A stretch of DNA of 64,000 nucleotides from Henriciella sp. GTDB taxonomy: Bacteria; Pseudomonadota; Alphaproteobacteria; Caulobacterales; Hyphomonadaceae. Each line of letters opens with the position of its first letter. Within the stretch, counting starts at the first letter, position 1. This document shows positions 1 to 9,643 of this stretch, piece by piece. The DNA lies in assembly GCA_013213785.1 (NCBI GenBank), contig JABSPZ010000011.1, positions 124,001-188,000 on the forward strand, given 5' to 3'. The position numbers were made by a program, and so were the translations under genes. A model generated the notes under the pieces. That model was not told the DNA's origin and did no database searches. It saw only the letters and a program-made list of their open reading frames with translations.

Positions 1-66
1 GCATGTACAGGTCGGTCACAATCGTTGAAAAGAGACTCTCCAAAGCTCAATTCGGAGGACACTTTC

Positions 67-1809
67 ATGCGGCGCTCCCTTTCTTGTATCGCGACAATTT
101 TTGCTCTGGTCTCAGTTCCAGCAACAGTGAATGCACAGGATGCGAGCGGCGGACAGGCCGTTATGAGCTTTGATACAAGACATCATGATGTGATCGCTGA
201 GTCGGGCATGGTCTCCGCTCAGGATGGTATCGCTGCAGAGGTAGGCCGGGATATCTTGGCGCAAGGCGGAAACGCAATTGATGCGGCCGTTGCAACCGGG
301 TTCGCGCTCGCTGTGACACACCCGCAGGCCGGGAATTTGGGTGGAGGGGGATTTATGCTCGTCCATTTGGCTGAAGATGAAAGCGTCATCGCAATCGATT
401 TTCGCGAAACTGCACCGGCTGAGGCCACCCGAGATATGTACCTGGATGAGCAGGGGAATGTAGATAACAAGCTCGCCCAATACTCACGTCTATCTGCGGG
501 GGTGCCGGGCACGGTGATGGGATTGCTTGATGCCCTTGAGCAATATGGAACCATGAGCCGTAGCGAGGTTTTGCAACCCGCCATCCGTTTGGCCGCGGAA
601 GGATTTCCGGTCAGCTATGCGCTCGCGAACAGCCTGGAATCGAACCGTGAAACTTTCTTGGCGGATGAGAGCTCAGTCACTTATTTTCTGGGTCGACAAG
701 CGGGAGACCTTCTCATTCAATCAGATTTGGCCGCAAGTCTCATGCGGATCGAAGAAGGTGGCGTAGACGGTTTTTATGCCGGGCAAACCGCGGACTTGAT
801 CATTGCGGAGATGCAGCAAGGTGTTGGCGTCATGACACTGGAGGATCTCGCAAACTATAAGACGGTCATGCGATCCCCGGTGAAGGGGCAGTTTCGCGGA
901 CACGACATTTACGCGATGAGCCCGCCTTCGGCTGGCGGTGTTCATATCATTCAGATGCTCAATATTTTGGGCGGATATGATCTCGACGCGGATGGACACA
1001 ATAGCGCAGCTTATTTGCACAAATTGATCGAAGCGATGCGCCGCGCCTATGCGGATCGATCCAAATATTTGGGCGACCCAGATTTCGTCGATGTTCCTGT
1101 CGGAGCGATCACGTCCATGGAATACGCAGACAGACTAAGAGACACGATTTCTCTCGATGCGGCGACTCGATCTACGGAAGTGTTGCCTGGCGCGCAACTG
1201 GCCGCGGAAAGCCCAGATACCACGCACTATTCAGTGATTGATCGAGACGGAAACGCTGTCGCGGTCACCTACACATTGAACTTCTCTTTCGGCAGCGGCT
1301 ACTCGGTCGATGGCGCAGGGTTTCTCTTGAACAATGAAATGGATGACTTCTCCGCAAAGCCAGGCGCACCGAATGGGTATGGCTTGATTGGTGGGACGGC
1401 GAACGAAATCGCGCCGCTCAAACGACCGCTCTCATCTATGACGCCTTTGATCGTGAAGAAGGATGGGGAGATCGTACTGGTGACCGGAAGTCCGGGCGGG
1501 TCGACGATTATCACCTCGGTTATGCAGGTCGTCTTGAACGTGGTTGAGTGGGAGATGAACCTCGCAGAAGCGACCCACGTGCCTCGACTTCACCACCAAT
1601 GGCTGCCTGATCTGGTGTTCCCGGAGCCTGGCATCAGCATCGATACCTTGAATCTGCTCGAAGAGTGGGGACACATTTTTCCACGCGACGGCGATGGGAA
1701 GATTAGCCGCACCGTCATCGGACGCGTGAATTCGGTCGGGACGCGCGCGGGTAAAATCGTCGGCGCTGCCGATCCACGCGGTCCCGATTCATTGGCGGCC
1801 GGGCATTAG
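67..1809 (+). CDS. ggt: Gamma-glutamyltransferase (glutathione hydrolase)
   Basis: Cleaves the gamma-glutamyl bond of glutathione and related amides in the periplasm. The precursor of about 580 residues matures by self-cleavage into two subunits. The nucleophile is the first Thr of TTHYSVID, near residue 385, and GSPGGSTI further on is the conserved oxyanion/substrate loop. A Sec signal peptide (RRSLSCIATIFALVSVPA) opens the protein. The ATG at 67 is chosen over an in-frame TTG at 25 because GGAGG lies 8 bases upstream and the signal peptide starts there. It converges on the alanine dehydrogenase gene with only a few bases between the stops. The family call is secure. Confidence 0.95.
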   Translation: MRRSLSCIATIFALVSVPATVNAQDASGGQAVMSFDTRHHDVIAESGMVSAQDGIAAEVGRDILAQGGNAIDAAVATGFALAVTHPQAGNLGGGGFMLVHLAEDESVIAIDFRETAPAEATRDMYLDEQGNVDNKLAQYSRLSAGVPGTVMGLLDALEQYGTMSRSEVLQPAIRLAAEGFPVSYALANSLESNRETFLADESSVTYFLGRQAGDLLIQSDLAASLMRIEEGGVDGFYAGQTADLIIAEMQQGVGVMTLEDLANYKTVMRSPVKGQFRGHDIYAMSPPSAGGVHIIQMLNILGGYDLDADGHNSAAYLHKLIEAMRRAYADRSKYLGDPDFVDVPVGAITSMEYADRLRDTISLDAATRSTEVLPGAQLAAESPDTTHYSVIDRDGNAVAVTYTLNFSFGSGYSVDGAGFLLNNEMDDFSAKPGAPNGYGLIGGTANEIAPLKRPLSSMTPLIVKKDGEIVLVTGSPGGSTIITSVMQVVLNVVEWEMNLAEATHVPRLHHQWLPDLVFPEPGISIDTLNLLEEWGHIFPRDGDGKISRTVIGRVNSVGTRAGKIVGAADPRGPDSLAAGH

Positions 1810-1812
1810 CCT

Positions 1813-2928
1813 CTAAGAAATGAGCTCTTTCGCTGCGCGCGTTTCGATGCCGAGCGCATCGCCGACGGCGGCGTAGGTAAGGTGCCCTTCGCAGACGTTC
1901 AGTCCGTTCAAGAGATGCGGGTCTTGGGCCAGGGCCTCTTTCCAGCCCAGTCGAGCAATCCGTTTGGCATGGACGAGTGTCGCCGCGTTCAACGCATAGG
2001 TTGATGTCCGCGCCACGGCGCCGGGCATGTTCGCAACGCAGTAATGGATTACACCATCGACTTCATAGGTCGGGTCATCGTGGGTCGTTGGGCGAGACGT
2101 TTCGAAACAACCGCCTTGGTCAATTGCAACATCGACCAGTACGGCGCCATTTTGCATCGTCTTCAGCATCTCACGTGTGATGAGCTTCGGAGCTGCGGCG
2201 CCTGGAATGAGAACAGCGCCGACCACCATATCCGTAGTTTTGAGCAACTCATTTAGCAGAGCAGGGGTTGAGCGGATGACTTTTGCCGACGCACCAAAAT
2301 GGGCAGAGAGCCGCTCCATAACGCGGTTGTCCCGCTCCAGGATTGTGACGTCCGCTTGCATCCCGACGGCCATCTGCGCGGCGTTAAAGCCGACATCTCC
2401 GCCGCCGATTACGAGCACTTTGGCCGGCGCGACCCCGGGAACACCTCCGAGCAACACGCCGCGTCCGCCGGCATTCTTTTGAAGCGCTGCTGCCCCAACC
2501 TGGATCGCGAGGCGTCCGGCGACTTGGCTCATTGGTTTGAGGAGTGGGAGATCGCCATCATCGCTGGTCACGGTTTCGTAAGCGATGCAAACGGCGCCTG
2601 ACTCGATGAGGTCTTTGGTTTGTTCTGGGTCTGGTGCCAGGTGGAGGTAGGTGTAGAGAATTTGACCAGGACGCAGCATGGCGCGTTCGGCTGCTTGGGG
2701 CTCTTTCACTTTGATGATCATGTCGGCGCGGTCGAAAACGTCTTTGGCAGTACTGACGATTTCAGCGCCGTGCGCGCGATAGGTTTCGTCGCTCGCCCCG
2801 ATGCCGTCGCCTGCATTCGCCTCGACCAGAACTTGATTGCCTGCTTCAACAAGCTCGGCCACGCTCTCTGGCGTCAGTCCAACGCGGTACTCGTGGTTTT
2901 TGATTTCTTTGGGGACACCGATCAGCAT
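1813..2928 (-). CDS. ald: Alanine dehydrogenase
   Basis: NAD-dependent oxidative deamination of L-alanine to pyruvate and ammonium in the cytoplasm. The 371 residues match the usual family length. Visible features are the start MLIGVPKEIKNHEYRVGLTP, the catalytic Lys in VKEPQ, the catalytic His in YTYLHLAPD, and a Rossmann NAD site VLVIGGGDVGFNAAQ. It is divergent from an Lrp/AsnC regulator gene across about 130 bases. Lrp-type control of ald by alanine is common in bacteria, so the neighbouring regulator is the probable controller, although the sequence alone cannot prove it. Confidence 0.96.
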   Translation of the reverse strand: MLIGVPKEIKNHEYRVGLTPESVAELVEAGNQVLVEANAGDGIGASDETYRAHGAEIVSTAKDVFDRADMIIKVKEPQAAERAMLRPGQILYTYLHLAPDPEQTKDLIESGAVCIAYETVTSDDGDLPLLKPMSQVAGRLAIQVGAAALQKNAGGRGVLLGGVPGVAPAKVLVIGGGDVGFNAAQMAVGMQADVTILERDNRVMERLSAHFGASAKVIRSTPALLNELLKTTDMVVGAVLIPGAAAPKLITREMLKTMQNGAVLVDVAIDQGGCFETSRPTTHDDPTYEVDGVIHYCVANMPGAVARTSTYALNAATLVHAKRIARLGWKEALAQDPHLLNGLNVCEGHLTYAAVGDALGIETRAAKELIS

Positions 2929-3041
2929 GAATAACTCCGTTCTTATGAGTGGGAGATTAGCTGACTTCTAGATGAAATATTTCTCTGATTGTCCGAGTAT
3001 CTTGAATAGAATCGGAAAATATTCGCAAAAATGAAAGATTG

Positions 3042-3058
3042 GCGATATAAATTGTCGC
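3042..3058. promoter_or_regulatory. Imperfect inverted repeat before the Lrp gene
   Basis: GCGATA-N5-TGTCGC, one mismatch between arms, ends two bases before the ATG of the Lrp/AsnC gene in the ald/lrp divergent region. It could be an autoregulatory operator. AT-rich blocks between 2980 and 3035 would also suit Lrp-type binding. Inference from position only. Confidence 0.3.
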
Positions 3059-3059
3059 T

Positions 3060-3524
3060 ATGGATCAAATTGACCGTAAAATACTCGTGGCGCTTCAGTC
3101 TAATTGCCGTCGTCCGATTGCAGAGATTGCCGATCAGGTTGGCATGTCTCTCTCCGCCTGTGCGCGCCGGATCACGTTGCTGGAGGAGAATGGCTACATT
3201 GATGGCTATGGTGCGCGCCTCAGTGGCGAGAAGCTCGGCTATAGTATGATCTTCTTCGTGGAGGTTTCTCTCGACAGTCAAACCGAAGCAGTTCTGGCAG
3301 CCTTCGAAAGCGCCGCCATTCGTCGCCCGGAGGTCCTTGAGTGTCATCTCATGACCGGTGACGCTGATTATATGATCAAGGTCGCTGCTCATGATACGCG
3401 TGATTATGAGTCCACGTATCGGAAAGTCATTGCCTCGCTTCCGCATGTCAGCCGGATCCAAAGCGCCCTGGTTATGAAAACCGTGAAGCCGTGGCTAGGT
3501 TATCAGGTCTCGAGCGGGAACTGA
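3060..3524 (+). CDS. Lrp/AsnC family transcriptional regulator
   Basis: A 154-residue regulator of the usual Lrp/AsnC size. It starts MDQIDRKILVALQSNCRRP; a helix-turn-helix covers about residues 18-48, and a RAM ligand-binding domain follows at about 65-145, including ECHLMTGDADYMIKV. Such proteins sense amino acids and bind DNA as dimers or octamers. Its divergent position beside ald suggests it activates alanine dehydrogenase in response to alanine. Regulation of the downstream purU is possible but less likely, because 83 bases separate them. Confidence 0.92.
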   Translation: MDQIDRKILVALQSNCRRPIAEIADQVGMSLSACARRITLLEENGYIDGYGARLSGEKLGYSMIFFVEVSLDSQTEAVLAAFESAAIRRPEVLECHLMTGDADYMIKVAAHDTRDYESTYRKVIASLPHVSRIQSALVMKTVKPWLGYQVSSGN

Positions 3525-3607
3525 GCAAAGCCGATAGAGCCGCTGTTCTCTTTGGAGAATGCGATGTAATACCCGCGGGTCTTTGTTTCGATAATTGGAA
3601 ATCAAAA

Positions 3608-4465
3608 ATGAAACCCTGCTGGATCCTACTGTTTTCTTGTCCAGATGCGCCAGGCATCCAAGCGTTCGTTTCGACCTTCATCCATACCCATGGTGGGTTT
3701 ATCGATGATGTGAAGGCGCACAGCGATCAAGAGTCTGGCCAATTTGTATGCCGGATATCCTTCCAGGCAGCTGGCGAAACTTCGCTAGACATCGAAACAT
3801 TCAAAAAAGATCTCGAGCGAGAAGGTAAGCCGTTCGAAATGAACTGGTCGATCACGTCGGCGGACGAAAAACTTCCGACGGTCATCGCGGTCTCGAAGTT
3901 TGGACATTGCTTGAATGATCTTCTGCACCGCTGGCGCATTGGATCCCTTCCAATCGACATTCGCGCGATTGTATCCAATCACGACACGATGAGACCGATG
4001 GCAGAATTTTATGGCATCCCATACCATCATATCCCGGTCACGAAGCAGACTAAGATGGAGAGCGAAGCACGGTTCTTGGATGTCGTAAACGAGGCTGGGG
4101 GCGAGCTGGTGGTCCTTGCCCGTTACATGCAAATCCTCTCAGACGGGCTGTCGGCCAAGTGGTCAGGGCGCTGCATTAATATTCACCATTCTTTCCTGCC
4201 AAGTTTCAAAGGTGCAAAACCGTACCATCAGGCCTTCCAGCGCGGGGTAAAGTTGATTGGTGCAACGGCGCACTACGTAACCTCTGACTTGGACGAGGGC
4301 CCGATCATCGAACAGGATGTCGAGCGGATAGATCATTCCCAAACCCCGAAGCTTTTGGTGGAGCAGGGTAGCGACATTGAAGCGCGCGTGCTCTCGCGGG
4401 CTGTAAAATGGCACGCGTCACGACGCATCGTGATGATCGGACAGCGAACCATCGTGCTGCGCTAG
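3608..4465 (+). CDS. purU: Formyltetrahydrofolate deformylase
   Basis: Hydrolyses 10-formyl-THF to formate and THF, balancing the one-carbon pool. The N-terminal ACT domain (about 1-80, beginning MKPCWILLFSCPDAPGIQAF) is followed by a formyl-transferase fold whose catalytic Asn191 and His193 lie in NIHHSFLPSFKG and Asp229 in DLDEGPII. The reading frame extends upstream to 3491, but the ATG at 3608 is where family homology begins, giving 285 residues. In proteobacteria purU is often linked to glycine betaine or sarcosine demethylation genes that generate formyl-THF. A symporter and a Rieske oxygenase follow here, which fits that theme. Confidence 0.93.
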   Translation: MKPCWILLFSCPDAPGIQAFVSTFIHTHGGFIDDVKAHSDQESGQFVCRISFQAAGETSLDIETFKKDLEREGKPFEMNWSITSADEKLPTVIAVSKFGHCLNDLLHRWRIGSLPIDIRAIVSNHDTMRPMAEFYGIPYHHIPVTKQTKMESEARFLDVVNEAGGELVVLARYMQILSDGLSAKWSGRCINIHHSFLPSFKGAKPYHQAFQRGVKLIGATAHYVTSDLDEGPIIEQDVERIDHSQTPKLLVEQGSDIEARVLSRAVKWHASRRIVMIGQRTIVLR

Positions 4466-4563
4466 CCCAAACAAGGGTCATGGCGGTTTAGTTGCTCAGT
4501 CTTGTGATCTCTGTGGTTGCCGGTAAATCAAGCGAGTGAGGTTTGCTGAGGGAGTAGGGCCTG

Positions 4564-6000
4564 ATGGATGATGCGTTCGCGCTCATCTCGTTCATTGTCT
4601 ACAATGCCGTTCTGGTCGGGGTCGGTATTTGGGCGGTCCGTAAGGCAAAATCGCAAGAAGACTTTCTGCTCGGTGGGCGTTCGCTCGGGCCGTGGGTCGC
4701 GGGGCTCGCTTATGCGGCCTCTAGCTCTTCGGCTTGGGTTCTGCTCGGCTTTTCCGGATTTGTTTACGCAGCAGGACCATCAGCGCTTTGGATGGTTCCG
4801 GGCATCCTCTTTGGCTATGGGGTGATCTGGCTGTTTTCTGGCGATATGCTGCAACGGGTGTCGCGGGAGAAAAATCATCTCACGCTGACCGATTTTGTTG
4901 TCGAAAATGCGCGCGGAAAACTGGCGAGAATTATCCGCATTATTTCCGCGCTGATCATTTGCTTTTGCTATGCCTATTTCATCGCCGCTCAGTTTCAGGG
5001 GGTCGGTGTCGCGTTTGCTGATCTGTTCGACATGAACCTCTATACTGGGGTCATTTTCGGCGCTGCGATCATTCTGATTTACACCTTCCTGGGTGGCTTC
5101 TTTGCCGTCTCGATTACCGACACTATGCAAGGCGTTCTGATGGCGTGTATCGCCATCATCCTTCCGACGGTCGCGTTCTTCGCAGCGGGCGGTCTTGAGG
5201 GTATCTCGCAAGGTATCGCTGCAGCGCCTGATGGCTATATGGATAGCTTTGGAGGGCGCACGGGCTGGATCGCGATCGGTTTCGTCCTCGGCCTCTCGGC
5301 CACAGGATTTGGCGCATTAGGACAGCCGCATCTTGTGTCCTGGATCATGGCGACTCGAGACCGAACTGCGCGCCTCTATGGAGCAGGCGTCGCGATTGGT
5401 TGGGGCGCGATTGTTTATACAGGAATGGGGGTGCTTGGCCTATCCGCGCGCGCGATCTATGGCGCAGAGGCGCCGGCGGAGGGCGTCTTTTTCCAACTTG
5501 CATCCGACTATCTACCCGCCTTGCTGGGAGGGCTCGTCGCGGCGGCCACGCTGTCAGCGATCATGTCGACGGTAGATAGTCAGTTCCTGGTCGTCGGTGC
5601 CGCTGTTTCGCACGATGTCAGGATCGGGAAATTGATGGGAGGGCGAGAGGTTCTTGTCTCGCGTCTATCTATTCTTGTGCTATGTGTTGCGGCTGTTGAA
5701 CTGACCTTCTATGTCCCCTCGTCGATATTTGATCGCGCCCTGTTTGCCTGGGTCGCAATGGGGGCGACGTTCGGGCCGATCATTGTTGCGAGAACGCTGA
5801 ACCTACGGTTTTCCGCTCCAGTCGCATTGGCTGCGGTCTTAGTCGGCTTTGGTGCTTCTTTAGGGTTTGAATTCTTCTGGGAGTCTGGGCCAGGCGATGT
5901 GCTTGGACGAATGCTGCCATGGATCTTTGGGTTGATCATCCTGAGCGCCGCACACATTGCTGGGCTGGCGCCTCGAGCAGAGGATGCCCATCAGGGCTAA
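4564..6000 (+). CDS. Sodium:solute symporter (SSS/PutP family)
   Basis: Inner-membrane sodium-coupled transporter of 478 residues with about 13 hydrophobic helices. The early block ILGG-type signature appears as DFLLGGRSLGPWVAG, followed by LAYAASSSSAWVLLGFSG, and AATLSAIMSTVDSQFLV is the characteristic PutP/SSS sodium-site helix. The closest recognisable subgroup is PutP (proline). Substrate cannot be read from the sequence; the position between purU and a Rieske oxygenase makes proline, a betaine or another methylated amine reasonable guesses. A hairpin terminator follows at once, so the gene ends its own transcript. Confidence 0.9.
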   Translation: MDDAFALISFIVYNAVLVGVGIWAVRKAKSQEDFLLGGRSLGPWVAGLAYAASSSSAWVLLGFSGFVYAAGPSALWMVPGILFGYGVIWLFSGDMLQRVSREKNHLTLTDFVVENARGKLARIIRIISALIICFCYAYFIAAQFQGVGVAFADLFDMNLYTGVIFGAAIILIYTFLGGFFAVSITDTMQGVLMACIAIILPTVAFFAAGGLEGISQGIAAAPDGYMDSFGGRTGWIAIGFVLGLSATGFGALGQPHLVSWIMATRDRTARLYGAGVAIGWGAIVYTGMGVLGLSARAIYGAEAPAEGVFFQLASDYLPALLGGLVAAATLSAIMSTVDSQFLVVGAAVSHDVRIGKLMGGREVLVSRLSILVLCVAAVELTFYVPSSIFDRALFAWVAMGATFGPIIVARTLNLRFSAPVALAAVLVGFGASLGFEFFWESGPGDVLGRMLPWIFGLIILSAAHIAGLAPRAEDAHQG

Positions 6001-6015
6001 TATAGTCTCTGCCAG

Positions 6016-6037
6016 AGCCCGCTTGGGGGGCTTTTTA
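6016..6037 (+). terminator. Rho-independent terminator after the symporter
   Basis: AGCCC (6016-6020) pairs with GGGCT (6028-6032) across a 7-base loop, and the pairing runs into a T5 tract. It lies 16 bases after the symporter stop. Confidence 0.65.
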
Positions 6038-6114
6038 TATAGGCGACTGCTATTCCGTCCCAGCGGGACGTTTCGCTGATTGCCAAGCCTTTCGGCATTC
6101 GCCAGCAAAGGCGG

Positions 6115-7173
6115 ATGTCAGTTCCCCATACTCCGCTTTCTCGAGCCTCGACGCTCGATCCAGAGTTTTATACCCGTGATGACGTTTACGCATTTGAATT
6201 GGCGGAAATCATTCGCCCAAATTGGCAAGTTATCGCGCCTGCGAGCAGCGTTGCAGGTGTTGGCGATGTCATCTCTCGGGAAATTGGAGGCGTTCAAATT
6301 GTTGTGGTGCGAGCAAGTTCGGGCAAGCTGAATGGTTTCTATAACATTTGTCCGCACCGCGCAGGACCACTCGCCACCTGTGATGCGCGCGGGTTGAAGC
6401 GTTTGCGATGCGGCTATCACGGTTGGGCGTACGATTTTGAGGGCCAATTGAAAATAGCGCCTGAAATGCACGATGCCGAGAGTTTTGACCGCAGCAGCAT
6501 TCGTCTGACGCCAATCGCAGTCCGAGAGTGGAACGGCCTCGTTATGGCGCGGATTGGTGAGGGCTTAGACTTTGAAGCGCTCTATGGCGGCATCGAAGAG
6601 ATTGCCGGTCAGGATACGCTCAACGACTTGCACCATCACGCCGCGCGGGTTTTTGATGTGAAGGCGAACTGGAAGGTCTATGTCGATAATTTCCTAGAAG
6701 GCTATCATTTGCCCTTCGTTCATCCCGGTCTCACTCAATTGGTCGATTATAGCGACTATAAAACCGAACTCGGCCCTTGGTGGTCTCTTCAACGATCTCC
6801 GGTGGAAGAGTCCGGCCCGTATGCTGCTGGTGAAGGTTTGTACTTTTTCGTCTATCCCAATATCATGCTGAACATTATGCCGGCGCGGCTTCAAACGAAC
6901 CGTGTGGTGCCGACGGGTTTGGACACCTGCAAAGTTGAGTTTGATTTTTACTACGCCCCAGGCGCAGAAGTACGCGCCCAGGACGATCTTAAATTCTCTG
7001 ACCAAGTCCAAGAGGAAGATCGTCTGATTTGTGAGCATGTGCAGAAAGGCCTTACGTCGTCTGCGTATCGGCCAGGCCGCCTCTCACCGTCTCGGGAGGG
7101 CGGCGTCTGGCATTATCAAAACCTTCTCCGCGATGCTTATGCAACAAGCGGATTGCGCGAGCAGAGCGCTTGA
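6115..7173 (+). CDS. Rieske [2Fe-2S] ring-hydroxylating-type oxygenase, alpha subunit
   Basis: The 352-residue catalytic component of a Rieske non-haem iron oxygenase. The cluster ligands are Cys79-x-His81 and Cys99-x2-His102 (CPHRAG and CGYHGW). The mononuclear iron ligands are His198 and His203 in NFLEGYHLPFVHPG, with Asp302 in QEEDRLICE. The C-terminal motif resembles the quaternary-amine branch (choline, carnitine, glycine betaine, stachydrine) more than aromatic dioxygenases, but substrate is inference. No ferredoxin or reductase partner is encoded nearby, so electrons must come from elsewhere. The next gene overlaps its stop by four bases, implying translational coupling with an APC transporter. 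Confidence 0.9.
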   Translation: MSVPHTPLSRASTLDPEFYTRDDVYAFELAEIIRPNWQVIAPASSVAGVGDVISREIGGVQIVVVRASSGKLNGFYNICPHRAGPLATCDARGLKRLRCGYHGWAYDFEGQLKIAPEMHDAESFDRSSIRLTPIAVREWNGLVMARIGEGLDFEALYGGIEEIAGQDTLNDLHHHAARVFDVKANWKVYVDNFLEGYHLPFVHPGLTQLVDYSDYKTELGPWWSLQRSPVEESGPYAAGEGLYFFVYPNIMLNIMPARLQTNRVVPTGLDTCKVEFDFYYAPGAEVRAQDDLKFSDQVQEEDRLICEHVQKGLTSSAYRPGRLSPSREGGVWHYQNLLRDAYATSGLREQSA

Positions 7174-8452
7174 CTGAGCCGGCGCGGAACCAGCGAAAGC
7201 CTCTGGGTTTTTGGAGCTCTTGGTCACTGACGGTCGGGATCATGATCGGGTCTGGGATTTTCCTCCTGCCGTCCGTTCTCGCACCCTACGGCCTGCTAAG
7301 CTTCGCGGGGTGGGCGCTGACAGGGTCAGGTTCCATTTGTTTGGCATTGGTTATCGCTCGACTGTCCAGTCGCACAGAAAGATCTGGCGGTGTCTATCGC
7401 TATGCGCACGACGCATTCGGTAACTTACCTGGTTTTCTAATCGCGTGGGGCTACTGGGCGGCTTACTGGGTCGCAATGCCCGCGATGGCGATCGCGTTTG
7501 TTGGCTATCTCGGCGTCTTCATACCCGCGATCAATGCGAGCGTTGTCTGGCAGGTTACTCTTGCACTTGGTCTCATCTGGACGCTCAGCCTCGTGAATGC
7601 TCGGGGCATAAAAGAGGCGGGCACTCTTCAACTCGTCATGACGCTCCTGAAGCTTGTGCCATTGCTTCTGACTATTGGATTGGCGGCGACGACTGGCGAC
7701 GCCGGCAACCTGCCGGAGGTTAACCCAACAGGCGAAGGCCCTGTCTCAGTGCTCACCGCGACGGCGCTTCTGACGATGTGGGCTTTTTCAGGTTTGGAAG
7801 CGGGCACGATGCCCGCGGCAGATGTCACTAATCCAAAAACGACGATCCCTCGGGCGATTATCGCTGGAACGCTCGCGGTGACCTTTATCTACATTGCCTC
7901 AACCTACTCAGTTATGTTGCTCGTGCCAGCTGAGACCTTGGTCGGATCTAGCAGTCCATTCGCGGATGCCGCTCTCGGGTTTGGCGCATGGGGACCCGGT
8001 CTCATCGCTATTGGCGCAATGATTTCAACCGCAGGGCGCTCAACGGAACGATTTTCATCGCAGGTCAAATGCCGATGGCGGTGGCCTTAGATGGTCTCGC
8101 GCCCAAAGTGCTCACCAAACGCAATGCTGGCGGGACACAGACTTTATCGCTCTTCATCGGGGCAACGCTCGCAAGCGTCTTGTTGGTGATCAATTATAAT
8201 CAAGGACTGGTGGCTGTTTTCACCTTCCTGATCATGATGAGCACGGCGTCGATTTTGGTCCCGCTTTTCGTCAGCGCGCTAGCTGAGTTTCGCGTGTCCT
8301 GGAAAAGTCAGAAAGCGTGGGCAGGGATTGCTGGCCTTGCCCTCATCTATACGGCATTCGCGATACTGGGGTCTGGACTGATCGTTTTGGCCTGGGGCGT
8401 TGTTTTGTTCGCCGTTGGCGTACCTGTTTATTATCTCGGTCGGCATAAATAG
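7170..8452 (+). pseudogene. APC-family amino acid/amine permease, frameshifted
   Basis: Two overlapping frames together encode one APC permease of about 427 residues and 12 helices. The first frame starts at TTG 7170, overlapping the Rieske stop (TTGA), and opens SWSLTVGIMIGSGIFLLPS. It runs well to AIGAMISTAG and then turns to nonsense, stopping at 8090. The second frame resumes with ALNGTIFIAGQMPMAVALDG and reads to 8452. Restoring one G in the GGG run at 8034-8036 fuses the two exactly (STAG-ALNG). The break is either a true inactivating mutation or a sequencing error. If intact, the product would import an amino acid or amine, probably the Rieske substrate or product. Confidence 0.88.
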
Positions 8453-8597
8453 CCTCGAGATCAGCAATGGGCTTTAAATAAGAGACCTTCGGCGTATAAC
8501 CGCGCGCAGATCAAAATGACGACCCGGGCCTTACGCGCTGACTAACTGCCGTGATGGGGCTCGCAAAATCGCCGACTGCCACGAAGGGGCAACTCTA

Positions 8598-9584
8598 ATG
8601 CCGGAAAATCTAGATTACAGATTTTCGGTCGCCCCTATGATGGATTGGACGGATCGCCATTGCCGGGCGTTTCACCGTGTTTTGTCGAAGCAGGCTTTGC
8701 TTTGGACGGAAATGGTCACCGCCGACGCCGTGATCCATGGCGACCGTGAGCGGTTGATCGGGTTTTCCGATGAAGAGCACCCAATCGTCTTGCAGCTTGG
8801 CGGCAATGAGCCGGACAAGATGGCGGAGGCCGCGCGCGTCGCGGAAGCGTTCGGGTATGACGAGGTAAACATCAATTGTGGGTGTCCGTCGGACCGAGTC
8901 CAATCTGGCGCTTTTGGGGCGTGTCTGATGCGTGAGCCGAAAACTGTTGCGGCTTGCGTTGCTGCGATGCGTGACGCTGTTTCGATCCCAGTCACGGTAA
9001 AATGCCGGATCGCGATTGATGAAGACCCGCCGCGCGAGACGCTCTTTAATTTTGTTGATGTGGTCGCCGACGCGGGGTGCAGCGTTTTTACTGTGCATGC
9101 ACGTAAGGCCTGGCTGAAGGGGTTGAGCCCGAAAGAGAACCGGGAAATCCCACCACTTGATTATGACCTGGTGAAAACTCTAAAAGCCGAACGCCCAAAT
9201 CTTCAGATTATTCTCAATGGCGGCATCAAAACGCTTGAAGATAGCAAGGCTCACTTAAACGATTTTGATGGCGTAATGTTGGGGCGAGCAGCGTATCAAA
9301 CACCGGCGCTCCTCGGAGGCGTCGACGCGCATCTGTTCGCGGCGAAAACCAAGCCGGTTTCGCCATTTGAGGCTGTCGTGGCTTACCGACCATATCTGGA
9401 AGCGCGCCTGGATGAGGGCGTGCGATTGTCCTCTATGACGCGGCATATGCTTGGCTTGTTCAACGGCATGCCTGGCGCACGTCTTTGGCGCCGAGTACTC
9501 AGCGAACAAGGACCGAAGCCAGGGGCTGGAATAGGCGTGCTTGATGAGGCGCTAGATGCCGTTGCATCCCGAGTTCTGGCGTAA
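8598..9584 (+). CDS. dusA: tRNA-dihydrouridine synthase A
   Basis: FMN-dependent reduction of uridines 20/20a in the tRNA D-loop. The 328-residue TIM barrel starts with YRFSVAPMMDWTDRHCRAFH, typical of DusA, and the catalytic Cys109 sits in GAFGACLM after NCGCPSDRVQ. ILNGGIKT and MLGRAAYQTPALL are FMN-phosphate and DusA-type barrel motifs. It stands alone, with 145 bases upstream showing no recognised element. Subfamily A is favoured by length and by the VAPMMDWTDRH opening. Confidence 0.96.
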   Translation: MPENLDYRFSVAPMMDWTDRHCRAFHRVLSKQALLWTEMVTADAVIHGDRERLIGFSDEEHPIVLQLGGNEPDKMAEAARVAEAFGYDEVNINCGCPSDRVQSGAFGACLMREPKTVAACVAAMRDAVSIPVTVKCRIAIDEDPPRETLFNFVDVVADAGCSVFTVHARKAWLKGLSPKENREIPPLDYDLVKTLKAERPNLQIILNGGIKTLEDSKAHLNDFDGVMLGRAAYQTPALLGGVDAHLFAAKTKPVSPFEAVVAYRPYLEARLDEGVRLSSMTRHMLGLFNGMPGARLWRRVLSEQGPKPGAGIGVLDEALDAVASRVLA

Positions 9585-9643
9585 GACTCCGTAATCAAAA
9601 GAGAAATTGAAGACTTGCGAACGTGATTGTCTGTGTCAAAAAT

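Noticed and set aside
4780-5211. Long minus-strand open frame inside the symporter gene
   Set aside because: Antisense shadow of a clearly coding gene; composition (charged, Arg-rich) is that of an opposite-strand artefact.
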